Positions 14,653 through 21,199 of a stretch of 21,351 bases of DNA are shown here, one piece after another. Position 1 is the stretch's first letter. Every line of letters starts with the position of its first letter. A program made the position numbers and the translations under genes. The stretch is from an uncultured Muribaculaceae bacterium (GTDB lineage Bacteria > Bacteroidota > Bacteroidia > Bacteroidales > Muribaculaceae). The notes beneath the pieces are model-generated. The model saw only the letters and a list, made by a program, of their open reading frames with translations. It did no database searches and was not told the origin of the DNA. The stretch lies in NCBI GenBank assembly GCA_910588245.1, contig CAJUQP010000053.1, positions 1 to 21,351 of the forward strand, in the 5' to 3' direction.

Positions 14653-15162
14653 TTACTTCCCGAGTTTGTCGGCGAAGTCGGAGACTTTGTCTGCACCCTC
14701 ATGGAGAAGGTCGGCGGTTTTCCCTTTGAGTTTGTCGAAGAATCCTGATGCTTTCTCCTTGGCGATCGCGGCCTTCTCCGCGGCCTGATCCTTCAGATCG
14801 GCATATTTGTCGGCCGCCTGTCCTTTGAAATCGTCGATTTTGTCGGCGGCCTGATCTTTGAGTTCATTATATTTCTCGGTTGCCTGGTCGTTGAGGTCGA
14901 GGATCTTGTCGGTTGCCTTGTCGCCGAGGTCGTTGGCTTTTCTGCGGAAGTCATCGATCTTTCCGGCGGCCTGTCCCTTGAGGTCCTCATATTTCGATGA
15001 AGCCTTTATCTGCATTGCCTCGGCCTCGTCGTGGGCTGCATCCTTGAGATTCTGTGCCTGTGCGGCCATGGCGTCTTTTGCTATGGCTGCGTCTGCTTTC
15101 GCCTTGGCGTCGGCGGCTGCGCTCTTCTCCTGAAGATTGTCTATTACGTCTGAAGTTTTCAT
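14653..15162 (-). CDS. LEA-like protein of 11-residue amphipathic repeats
   Basis: The protein has 169 residues from ATG 15162; ATG 15168 would add two. It is built of alanine, lysine, aspartate and glutamine with no signal peptide. Residues 58-130 contain repeats with the consensus [YI]xD[LF]K[DG]QA[AT][DE]K, for example YNELKDQAADK, IDDFKGQAADK and YADLKDQAAEK, set end to end in an 11-residue period. One interval is 18 residues rather than 22. The N-terminal 50 residues are alanine-rich helix, and the end (FFDKLKGKTADLLHEGADKV) continues the pattern loosely. Such 11-mers are typical of late-embryogenesis-abundant and apolipoprotein-like proteins, which form amphipathic helices on membranes or protect proteins under stress. 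That role is inferred. The gene is monocistronic with a strong terminator. No TAnnTTTG box was found upstream; a CCTTCA/TGAAGG hairpin (15196-15213) lies in the leader region. Confidence 0.8.
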   Translation of the reverse strand: MKTSDVIDNLQEKSAAADAKAKADAAIAKDAMAAQAQNLKDAAHDEAEAMQIKASSKYEDLKGQAAGKIDDFRRKANDLGDKATDKILDLNDQATEKYNELKDQAADKIDDFKGQAADKYADLKDQAAEKAAIAKEKASGFFDKLKGKTADLLHEGADKVSDFADKLGK

Positions 15163-15246
15163 AATCATCTGTTTTATATGCTGTCAATAGAAACGCCTTC
15201 ATCCATCTGAAGGTTTCCTCTTTCCCATATTTTAACGTTGAGAATT

Positions 15247-15302
15247 CCCTCACTCCTCACCCCTCAACTATCACTTCTAAACCCTCAACTCTCAACCCTA
15301 AA
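15247..15302. repeat. Degenerate heptamer array, 8 units
   Basis: Eight consecutive 7-base units read CCCTCAC, TCCTCAC, CCCTCAA, CTATCAC, TTCTAAA, CCCTCAA, CTCTCAA and CCCTAAA without any shift of register. The plus strand is almost free of G. The array fills the divergent intergenic space between the LEA-like gene and the MNT gene and ends one base before the MNT promoter's -33 box. A related array lies on the far side of the toxin-antitoxin cassette (16395-16471). Confidence 0.75.
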
Positions 15303-15303
15303 T

Positions 15304-15335
15304 TTTGTTTTTTAGGTAAAAAGATATTATCTTTG
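15304..15335 (+). promoter_or_regulatory. Bacteroidetes promoter for the MNT-HEPN operon
   Basis: TTTG (15304-15307), a 20-base spacer and TATCTTTG (15328-15335) match the consensus at every fixed base. Initiation would fall near 15339, only about five bases before the ATG at 15344, so the transcript would be almost leaderless. Confidence 0.88.
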
Positions 15336-15343
15336 CGTTGGAA

Positions 15344-15664
15344 ATGACTGAAAAGAATACCATCATAAAGGAACTTCGTAATCTCGCCCGACATATGTTT
15401 GTGGGGCGTGAAGGTGATGTGTATATCTACGGGTCGCAGGCTTTGGGAAATGCTTCCGAAGGTTCCGATTGGGATATCCTGATAATTACTGACGACTCAG
15501 TTTCGACAGCTGATGATTTTACAAAATACGCTTTCCCTTTTGCAGAGCTTGGATGGAAGTACGGACAACAGATCACACCCCTCCATTACACCCGCACCCA
15601 ATGGGAAAAGGAAAGCTCGACCCTTTTCTATCATAATGTCTCCTCACAAGCACTGCGCCTCTGA
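15344..15664 (+). CDS. MNT-family nucleotidyltransferase, probable antitoxin (MntA-like)
   Basis: The 106-residue protein has the minimal nucleotidyltransferase signature GSQALGNASEGSDWD. Gly30-Ser31, ten residues and Asp42-x-Asp44 give exactly the GSX10DXD motif that holds the metal and nucleotide in MntA antitoxins. In characterised type VII systems the antitoxin inactivates its HEPN partner by adding AMP to a tyrosine. No obvious third acidic residue is seen on the strand around QQITPLHY, where many relatives carry one. I chose ATG 15344; a TTG two codons earlier is in frame but lies at the expected transcription start. The HEPN gene begins two bases after the stop codon, so the pair is cotranscribed. 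The MNT gene comes first here. Confidence 0.9.
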   Translation: MTEKNTIIKELRNLARHMFVGREGDVYIYGSQALGNASEGSDWDILIITDDSVSTADDFTKYAFPFAELGWKYGQQITPLHYTRTQWEKESSTLFYHNVSSQALRL

Positions 15665-15666
15665 AC

Positions 15667-16071
15667 ATGACTGATGAAGAACGTGACATAGCTGCCTGTC
15701 TGCTTATCGAGAAAGCCGAACGTAATTTTGAACAGGCTCAGAAGAATGCTGATATGGGATATTGGGATCTTGTGGCGAATCGGTTATATTATTCAGTATT
15801 TCACGCGGTAAATGCTTTGATGCTTATGGATGGAATACATACCGGTATGCATAAGGGTACATCTGCCATGTTTGGCAAACATTATGTCCTCACTGGTAAA
15901 TTCTCAAGAGAAGAGGGCATTCTTTACAGTAGGCTTCAGACAATGAGGGAAAGGGCTGATTATCAAAATACGTTTTCTTTGCCTGAAGAGACAGGTTTGA
16001 AATTAATTTCGAATACAGAGCAACTTCTAAATCGTATAAAAGAGGTATGTAAGAACCGGATTGATCGGTAG
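15667..16071 (+). CDS. HEPN-domain protein, probable RNase toxin (HepT-like)
   Basis: The 134-residue all-helical protein carries ANRLYYSVFHAVNALM, the classic HEPN active-site helix. Arg39 and His46 form an R-X6-H motif, within the R-X4-6-H range of HEPN ribonucleases, and Tyr41/Tyr42 lie between them. In HepT/MntA systems such proteins cut RNA, including tRNA, unless modified by the antitoxin. The length is normal for this class. A second basic cluster lies at RLQTMRERADYQ (89-100). The gene is coupled two bases behind the MNT gene. The stop is TAG at 16069-16071, and the same frame stays open for 76 further codons into a small membrane ORF. Base composition is more AT-rich than in the genes before 15 kb, consistent with transfer. 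Confidence 0.88.
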   Translation: MTDEERDIAACLLIEKAERNFEQAQKNADMGYWDLVANRLYYSVFHAVNALMLMDGIHTGMHKGTSAMFGKHYVLTGKFSREEGILYSRLQTMRERADYQNTFSLPEETGLKLISNTEQLLNRIKEVCKNRIDR

Positions 16072-16131
16072 CCCATAGCAATAATTTATCATAGAGATAG
16101 TATTTCGTGTGCATATTCGAGGAGATTCTGT

Positions 16132-16302
16132 GTGGCGTGGATTCTTCTTCCTCTCATTTGGGGCACGATTCTGTGCCTGAAAAACGATACTCTTTCCGGC
16201 GCAATGAAAGCCGCATGGATCTTTGCGTTCCTTATCGGCGGAGTATTGGCATTCATCGTCTATCTTGCCATCTATTCAAAACATCACTCTCAAAATAAGT
16301 AG
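16132..16302 (+). CDS. Candidate small membrane protein, two helices, GTG start
   Basis: A 56-codon frame from GTG 16132 to TAG 16302 encodes two hydrophobic stretches, WILLPLIWGTILCL and AAWIFAFLIGGVLAFIVYLA, joined by the polar loop KNDTLSGAMK and ending SKHHSQNK. That is a convincing two-helix hairpin membrane protein. GAGGAG (16119-16124) stands seven bases before the GTG, a good Shine-Dalgarno sequence that is rare in this order. The frame is the same as the preceding HEPN gene and is open from its TAG onward, so there is no ATG before the first helix. It could be a genuine third gene of the cassette, or the preserved tail of a lost membrane protein. I do not recognise a family. Confidence 0.45.
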   Translation: MAWILLPLIWGTILCLKNDTLSGAMKAAWIFAFLIGGVLAFIVYLAIYSKHHSQNK

Positions 16303-16323
16303 ATGTGCATGTACAAAATATAA

Positions 16324-16368
16324 TGTCCCGCACGTGTCCCGCTGTCCCGCCATGGGACAGCGGGACAC
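16324..16368. repeat. TGTCCCGC iterons forming a perfect 15-bp hairpin
   Basis: TGTCCCGC occurs three times in direct orientation (16324-16331, 16335-16342, 16343-16350). Its complement follows as GGGACA (16354-16359) and GCGGGACA (16360-16367). GTGTCCCGCTGTCCC (16334-16348) pairs perfectly with GGGACAGCGGGACAC (16354-16368) over the loop GCCAT. No T-run follows, so it is not a standard terminator. It sits 21 bases behind the small membrane ORF. It may be a REP-like element, a protein-binding site or a transcript 3' end. Confidence 0.8.
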
Positions 16369-16394
16369 TCCAAGTCAACAAAAATCAGTGATGA

Positions 16395-16471
16395 CCCTCA
16401 ACCTCAACCCTAAACTGACGAACGGAAAAACTTAAAACTTCATACTTAAAACTTAACACTTAACACTTAAA
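16395..16471. repeat. Degenerate heptamer array downstream of the MNT-HEPN cassette
   Basis: The first part reads CCCTCAA, CCTCAA, CCCTAAA. The last part (16430-16471) is six units in register: ACTTAAA, ACTTCAT, ACTTAAA, ACTTAAC, ACTTAAC, ACTTAAA. The stretch 16394-16414 matches 15281-15302, before the cassette, in 21 of 22 positions with a single one-base gap. Confidence 0.7.
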
Positions 16472-16647
16472 TTGAACCACCCTTTGTTTTCTTCTGGACC
16501 ACTTTTTTCACCACCCTGATTCCTAATTATTTACTCATACCCCCTGGTCCATATTTTTGAAAAATATTTTTAGATTCCTTACTCATCTGCCATATGTTTG
16601 ATCTGTCCGTTTAATTTGGAACTGTACGGATGAGGTATGAATGTAAT

Positions 16648-16678
16648 TTTGCAAATTGCTTGAAAACGATTATATTTG
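16648..16678 (+). promoter_or_regulatory. Bacteroidetes promoter for the AAA/nuclease gene
   Basis: TTTG (16648-16651), a 19-base spacer and TATATTTG (16671-16678) fit the consensus fully. Initiation near 16682 leaves a leader of about 14 bases to ATG 16696. TAATTTTG (16644-16651) could act as a second, upstream -7 box. Confidence 0.82.
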
Positions 16679-16695
16679 CATAAAAATCCGATACT

Positions 16696-18255
16696 ATGGC
16701 AAGAGCAAAATACCCTGTGGGCATTCAGACTTTCGCAAAGCTGCGTGAAGAGAACTACGTTTATGTCGACAAGACAGCGCTGGTCTATGAACTCGTGTGC
16801 AAGTCTGTGCCTATATTCTTGTCACGTCCGCGCCGTTTTGGTAAAAGCCTTCTGCTGTCTACTATCGAGGCATATTTCCTCGGTAGACGAGACCTTTTCA
16901 AAGACCTTGCCATTGACTCCCTTACTGATGAATGGGAACCTCATCCCGTCTTCCACCTTGACCTTAGCGGATGTGCTTATCTCGACAAGGGAAGCCTCGA
17001 ACGGCATATTGACATGTATCTTTCAGATTGGGAGAGAATTTATGGCGATGAAAACAGAGACCTCGATCTGAGTGTACGCTTTTCGCGTCTTCTGGCAACC
17101 GCTTACAGACAGACCGGTAAAACCTCCGTTGTCCTTATTGATGAATACGACAAACCGCTTCTTGACACACTTGGCAAAGAACAAAAGGGGATACATGATT
17201 ATTACAAAGAAGTGCTCCGTGGATTCTACGGATGCCTGAAAAGCAATGACAGGTATCTTAGATTCGTCATGCTTTCCGGGGTGACGAAATTCTCGCAGGT
17301 CAATATTTTTAGCGGTCTGAACAACCTGAATGATATCTCCATGCAGGAAACATATTCCACCATATGTGGAATTACTCCCGAGGAGATACATAATTACTTC
17401 CAGGAAGGGGTCGATGAACTTGCCGCTAAATATGTCAAGAGCGACCACGAAATGGCAGAGATGTTGCGCGAATATTACGATGGCTATCATTTTGCCTCCG
17501 ATTTACGTGATGTTTATAATCCATATAGTCTTCTGACGGCATTAGAGAATTGTAAAATAGGTAACTATTGGTTCCAGTCTGGCAATTCCCGTTTTCTTGT
17601 GACACGCCTTAAGGAAGAAAATATTGATCTATACAGACTCCAGAAAAGCGTGGAGACAGGCACAAAACTTCAGGATATAGATCTGGCGATGGTGAATCCT
17701 CTGCCGCTGCTTTTTCAGAGCGGATATCTCACCATCAAGGGATATGATATGGATTTCGATGAATACACTCTTGGATATCCCAATCGTGAAGTAAAGGAGA
17801 GTCTTTTGCGCAGCCTTGTGCCCTATTACATTGAAAATGATAATGGAAATTCTTCTTTCGATGTAAAGAGATTTGTTCGGGAAGTTAAAAGTGGAGACGT
17901 GGAGGCATTCATGAATCGCTTTCAGGCACTTTTTGCCGACTTTCCGTATGATCAGGTGACCGATTGCGAGCTCCACTATCACAATGTCATTTATCTGACG
18001 TTTGTGCTCATGGGATTTTACGTGCGCACAGAATATCGCACGAGCGATGGACGTTGCGATGCTATAGTGATGACCGATTCGCATATCTATATTTTCGAAT
18101 TCAAATACAACCGGAGTGCCGAAGAAGCCCTTCGTCAGATCAATGACAAAGGCTATGCCCTTCCATTCGCAGCAGATCATCGGCAGATCGTAAAGATAGG
18201 TGTCAACTTTTCTTCTATAACACGTCGCATCGACGGCGTTGAGATAGAACGATGA
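16696..18255 (+). CDS. AAA-ATPase-like protein with C-terminal PD-(D/E)XK nuclease domain
   Basis: The 519-residue protein belongs to the large Bacteroidetes family of AAA-ATPase-like (PF09820-type) proteins with a PD-(D/E)XK nuclease-like tail (PF08011-type). The start MARAKYPVGIQTFAKLREEN leads into VYVDKTALVYEL. The nucleotide-binding loop is the variant FLSRPRRFGKSLLLST (about 41-56) and Walker B is SVVLIDEYDKPL (144-155). The C-terminus shows GRCDAIVMTDSHIYIFEFKY, with Asp455, Glu468 and Lys470 as the D...ExK triad, followed by the helix EEALRQINDKGYA. These genes are highly expanded in gut Bacteroidales and their role is not established; defence or mobile-element roles have been suggested. 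Here it has its own promoter, and the SGNH gene follows 60 bases later without a terminator. Confidence 0.92.
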   Translation: MARAKYPVGIQTFAKLREENYVYVDKTALVYELVCKSVPIFLSRPRRFGKSLLLSTIEAYFLGRRDLFKDLAIDSLTDEWEPHPVFHLDLSGCAYLDKGSLERHIDMYLSDWERIYGDENRDLDLSVRFSRLLATAYRQTGKTSVVLIDEYDKPLLDTLGKEQKGIHDYYKEVLRGFYGCLKSNDRYLRFVMLSGVTKFSQVNIFSGLNNLNDISMQETYSTICGITPEEIHNYFQEGVDELAAKYVKSDHEMAEMLREYYDGYHFASDLRDVYNPYSLLTALENCKIGNYWFQSGNSRFLVTRLKEENIDLYRLQKSVETGTKLQDIDLAMVNPLPLLFQSGYLTIKGYDMDFDEYTLGYPNREVKESLLRSLVPYYIENDNGNSSFDVKRFVREVKSGDVEAFMNRFQALFADFPYDQVTDCELHYHNVIYLTFVLMGFYVRTEYRTSDGRCDAIVMTDSHIYIFEFKYNRSAEEALRQINDKGYALPFAADHRQIVKIGVNFSSITRRIDGVEIER

Positions 18256-18315
18256 CAAAGGCAATATTTCGTGACTCGCCGACGTATATTGATTAGCAAA
18301 TATCTAACTACAGTC

Positions 18316-19116
18316 ATGAAAAATAGTATCCGTATAGTGACACTCCTTCTCGCCGCAACCCTGGCCGGAACCGCGGCTGCGCAAAAGAACGCTCCCGATT
18401 CTATCAACGTGCTTTACTTAGGTAACAGCTATACCTACTACCACGATCTGCCCAAGACCGTGGCAGAGATCGGCACCCATATAGGACAGGACCAGAAGAT
18501 AAAGATAGGGTATAAGGCCTTCACTCCCGGTGGCTGCACTTTCCGCCGCCATCTCGAAAATCCAGAAGTGGTGGCCGCCATAAAGAAACGAGGCTGGAAT
18601 TATGTGGTGCTTCAGGAGCAGAGCTCCGCTCCCGCACGTGATACGCAGACAGTGGCGCGTGAGACCTATCCCTATGCCCGCTCCCTCGACAGCCTCATCC
18701 ATGTCTACAATCCCGACGCGAAGGTGATCTTCTATATGACTTGGGGACATAAGGACGGTTGCCAGTCGCCCCACGAAGGTTATCCTCTTGTCGACACCTA
18801 TGACGGGATGCAGGAGCGCCTCAAGACGAGTTATCTCGAGATGACCTATGCTAACGATGCCTGGTGCGCACCTGTAGGCATGGCTTGGAAAAGGGTGAGG
18901 GAGGAGCGGCCATACAACACCCTCTACTGGCCAGACTGCAGTCATCCGTCGAAACTGGGAAGCTACCTTGCCGCCAACGTGATCTTCTCGGTGATCCTCC
19001 GTCAGCCGTACCAGTGCCATTATTACGACGGCCTGGATCCGGAGCTCGCCGAATATGTGCAGCAGACAGCTCAACAGACAGTCTTCTCCAATCTCCATCT
19101 CCTTAATATCGACTGA
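18316..19116 (+). CDS. Secreted SGNH/GDSL-type hydrolase (DUF4886-like)
   Basis: From ATG 18316 the protein has 266 residues and starts with a signal peptide (MKNSIRIVTLLLAATLAG, cleavage near AAA-QK at about residue 22). A GTG at 18271 is in frame but would spoil the signal. Block I is LYLGNSYTYYHDLP with nucleophile Ser38. FTPGGCTFRRHL and NYVVLQEQSSAP follow, and the C-terminal WPDCSHPSKLGSYLAA supplies Asp207 and His210. The SGNH triad is therefore complete. Family members remove acyl groups from carbohydrates or act as esterases; the substrate here is unknown. It acts outside the cytoplasm. No TAnnTTTG promoter was seen in the 60-base gap, so it may be read from the AAA/nuclease gene, though the functions do not obviously match. 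Confidence 0.88.
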   Translation: MKNSIRIVTLLLAATLAGTAAAQKNAPDSINVLYLGNSYTYYHDLPKTVAEIGTHIGQDQKIKIGYKAFTPGGCTFRRHLENPEVVAAIKKRGWNYVVLQEQSSAPARDTQTVARETYPYARSLDSLIHVYNPDAKVIFYMTWGHKDGCQSPHEGYPLVDTYDGMQERLKTSYLEMTYANDAWCAPVGMAWKRVREERPYNTLYWPDCSHPSKLGSYLAANVIFSVILRQPYQCHYYDGLDPELAEYVQQTAQQTVFSNLHLLNID

Positions 19117-19140
19117 TTCTATACAGACTGATTTTCTGCA

Positions 19141-19238
19141 GATTAATTCGTGATCTGTGGCAAAATCAAGACAGAATATTGGAGAGGTATAGTCCGGGAT
19201 AGAGTTCTGATCTGTTTCCCGTGGTTAAATTCGTGGAT
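19141..19238. repeat. Two degenerate copies of an ATTCGTG/ATCTGT intergenic word
   Basis: AATTCGTG occurs at 19145-19152 and 19228-19235, and GATCTGT at 19152-19158 and 19209-19215. They occur in different order in two short blocks (19141-19167 and 19209-19238). This looks like fragments of a dispersed intergenic repeat. Nothing coding is visible between the SGNH stop codon and the regulator promoter. Confidence 0.35.
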
Positions 19239-19240
19239 GC

Positions 19241-19262
19241 TTAGTGCTAATTGTAGTACTAA
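19241..19262. promoter_or_regulatory. Candidate operator palindrome upstream of the second TPR-HTH regulator
   Basis: TTAGTGCTA (19241-19249) and TAGTACTAA (19254-19262) form an inverted repeat of nine positions (eight exact, one G-T) around ATTG. It ends 12 bases before the -33 box at 19275, a common place for an activator or repressor site. Binding by the downstream HTH protein is only an inference. Confidence 0.4.
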
Positions 19263-19274
19263 TTTGGTTACGGA

Positions 19275-19306
19275 TTTGGATTAAATGTATGGTATTATTA
19301 TCTTTG
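19275..19306 (+). promoter_or_regulatory. Bacteroidetes promoter for the second TPR-HTH regulator
   Basis: TTTG (19275-19278), a 20-base spacer and TATCTTTG (19299-19306) match the consensus exactly. Initiation near 19310 gives a leader of about 80 bases, much longer than the other promoters here. The leader contains GGAGG near 19321 far from the ATG, with no clear stem-loop. Confidence 0.85.
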
Positions 19307-19390
19307 TAGCAATTGATCCCGGAGGTGGACGTAATCTTTTTACATATTCTCCTGGAAAGTTGTTTCTGTTAGATTAAATACCTATACATT

Positions 19391-21157
19391 ATGATTCTAC
19401 GATGGCTGATATTAACAGTCGCCTTTGTAATTCTTGAGAGCTGTAGCAGTCATAAGACTGATCACAGACTTGTGGAGATTGCGGCAAATGTGTCGGATGA
19501 TCCGAATCATGCCATGTCACGGTTAGACAGCATTTGCCGTGATTCCCTTGCGGAAGCCGATAGATATTTTTACGACCTTCTGACTATAAAAGCCCGAGAT
19601 AAAGCGTATGTCATCCACACTTCAGACAGTTTGATTCGCAGTGTGATAGAATATTATTCTCATGATAAGACGAATCCTCTTTATCCAGAAGCTTTGTATT
19701 ACGGTGGGCGTGTTTATTCCGATATGGGCGATTCCCCCAATGCCCTGGAATTTTTTCATCGTGCCTTGGACTTTCTGCCTGCCGGGACAGAGCATATCGC
19801 TATGAGGCGCACAGTCCTCAGCCAGACCGGACGCTTGCTGAATTCGTTGCGACTGTATCGCGATGCCGCTTCATATCTCAGGGAGACGCTCAGGCTCGAC
19901 AGTATACTTAATGATACATTGAATGAGGTTTACAACCTCCAGCTGCTCGGCGGAATCTATCTGCGAGCCGAAAACCTTGACTCGGCAGAATTTTTTTTCA
20001 ATAAATCTCTTGACAAATGTGGTGATCTTCCGGCACGCCATAGGGCGAAAACTAATATATATCTGGCAGCGGTCAGATATAAAAGGGGAGATATAGATGA
20101 GGCTCTTGGATTGATTCGTCCGGCTAATGATCAGGTCAGCCCAATAGCAAGAAATCTGGCTTATGCCTATGCGTCCAAAATATATTTAAAAGCCGGTATT
20201 CCGGATTCAGCATATTACTTTGCCAAGTCTTTGATTATGCTTCATGACATTTCAAATAAAAAAGTTGGGTATAGTATCCTGTTGTCTCCTGAAATATATA
20301 AAAATTTGCCTCTTGATACTATGATCCGATATATGGCAGAATATCAGGAAATTCTTGAATCTGACTACAATCAGCATGAATCTCAGCTTGCATTGTTGGA
20401 GCATTCTTCCTATAATTATGGTATTCAACGGAGAGACAAGGAAAAAGCTGTTGAATCCTATCAGACACTGAGAACGTGGGGGTTGATAGGAGTAATAATA
20501 TTGCTTGTTATGGTCATTGTGGTTTTATATCTGAAGAATAGGAACAAATCTGCTTTGATAGAGCTTCACAGATCTCTTGCGGAAATAAAAAGCCTCAGGC
20601 ATATGATTGCCCAAAGTAAAGAACGTGGAGGAAAAGATAATAGTGAAAATGATGATGAAGATAAAGTCGTTATGTCTTGTTGTGACGATGCTGACAATGA
20701 TATGAAGCAATTAAATATTATCCGCGGTAATTCTGTCAATGACATGCGCGGCTATCTTCAGAATCAGATGTTGAAACTGTATGAGGAAGGCAGCAAGAAT
20801 ATGGAAGTTTCGGAATTGATTCTGCAATCGGATGCTTACCTACGGGTCCAGGAAAAGATTGAACAGGGAAACAGTATTCCGGAAGATGATGTGTTGTGGA
20901 GAGATCTTGAGAGTGTGGTTTTTGAGGTCTCTCCTGCATTCAAGAAAAATCTCAGGATACTTACGCGTGGTAATCTGACAGCATTAGACTATCATACATC
21001 CCTTTTGATAAAATGTGGAATTTCGCCATCAAATATGTCGGTTTTGCTTGGCAGATCAAGACCGACGATTGTTTCCCGGCGGGATACCTTGTGTTTCAAA
21101 ATTTTTGACAAGAAATTAGGCACAAAAGTCATTGATGGTATAATTCGTTTGTTGTGA
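19391..21157 (+). CDS. Membrane-tethered TPR lipoprotein regulator with C-terminal HTH
   Basis: The 588-residue protein opens with a lipoprotein signal (MILRWLILTVAFVILESC, Cys18). A periplasmic helical region with TPR-like units (about 25-345, e.g. ALYYGGRVYSDMGDSPNALE and LAAVRYKRGDIDEALGLI) follows. One membrane helix (about 363-381, GLIGVIILLVMVIVVLYL) leads to a cytoplasmic coiled coil, an acidic linker (ENDDEDK), and a C-terminal HTH domain. In that domain LTALDYHTSLLIKCGISPSN, LLGRSRPTIVSRRDTLCFKI and KKLGTK are typical of this Bacteroidetes regulator class. The layout suggests that a periplasmic signal is passed directly to a DNA-binding domain without phosphotransfer. It is transcribed alone from a perfect promoter and closed by a strong terminator. 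Its target is probably outside the window. The architecture equals that of the gene at 9596-11239. Confidence 0.9.
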   Translation: MILRWLILTVAFVILESCSSHKTDHRLVEIAANVSDDPNHAMSRLDSICRDSLAEADRYFYDLLTIKARDKAYVIHTSDSLIRSVIEYYSHDKTNPLYPEALYYGGRVYSDMGDSPNALEFFHRALDFLPAGTEHIAMRRTVLSQTGRLLNSLRLYRDAASYLRETLRLDSILNDTLNEVYNLQLLGGIYLRAENLDSAEFFFNKSLDKCGDLPARHRAKTNIYLAAVRYKRGDIDEALGLIRPANDQVSPIARNLAYAYASKIYLKAGIPDSAYYFAKSLIMLHDISNKKVGYSILLSPEIYKNLPLDTMIRYMAEYQEILESDYNQHESQLALLEHSSYNYGIQRRDKEKAVESYQTLRTWGLIGVIILLVMVIVVLYLKNRNKSALIELHRSLAEIKSLRHMIAQSKERGGKDNSENDDEDKVVMSCCDDADNDMKQLNIIRGNSVNDMRGYLQNQMLKLYEEGSKNMEVSELILQSDAYLRVQEKIEQGNSIPEDDVLWRDLESVVFEVSPAFKKNLRILTRGNLTALDYHTSLLIKCGISPSNMSVLLGRSRPTIVSRRDTLCFKIFDKKLGTKVIDGIIRLL

Positions 21158-21199
21158 GTATATTGATAGAATTTAGTCTGGCGCGGTTTGCGCTCTGGT

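Larger units (their letters stand above)
16303..16695. other. Non-coding spacer before the AAA/nuclease gene
   Basis: These roughly 390 bases hold no convincing gene on either strand. They contain the TGTCCCGC iterons and hairpin (16324-16368), a degenerate heptamer array (16395-16471), the word CCACCCT twice (near 16476 and 16511), a perfect AT palindrome ATATTTTT-G-AAAAATAT (16551-16567), and finally the promoter of the next gene (16648-16678). The composition is clearly AT-rich relative to the genes before 15 kb. Confidence 0.7.

Noticed and set aside
15247..15302. CRISPR-like array
   Set aside because: The units are seven bases long with no spacers, and no cas genes are present.
16107..16298. 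A 63-codon ATG frame starting MCIFEEILCGVDSSSS
   Set aside because: It has no recognisable features, and the overlapping frame encodes a far more convincing pair of membrane helices.
19327..19374. Short upstream ORF in the leader of the second regulator
   Set aside because: The only candidate start is a GTG overlapping its own GGAGG, the frame is about 15 codons, and there is no attenuator-like structure.
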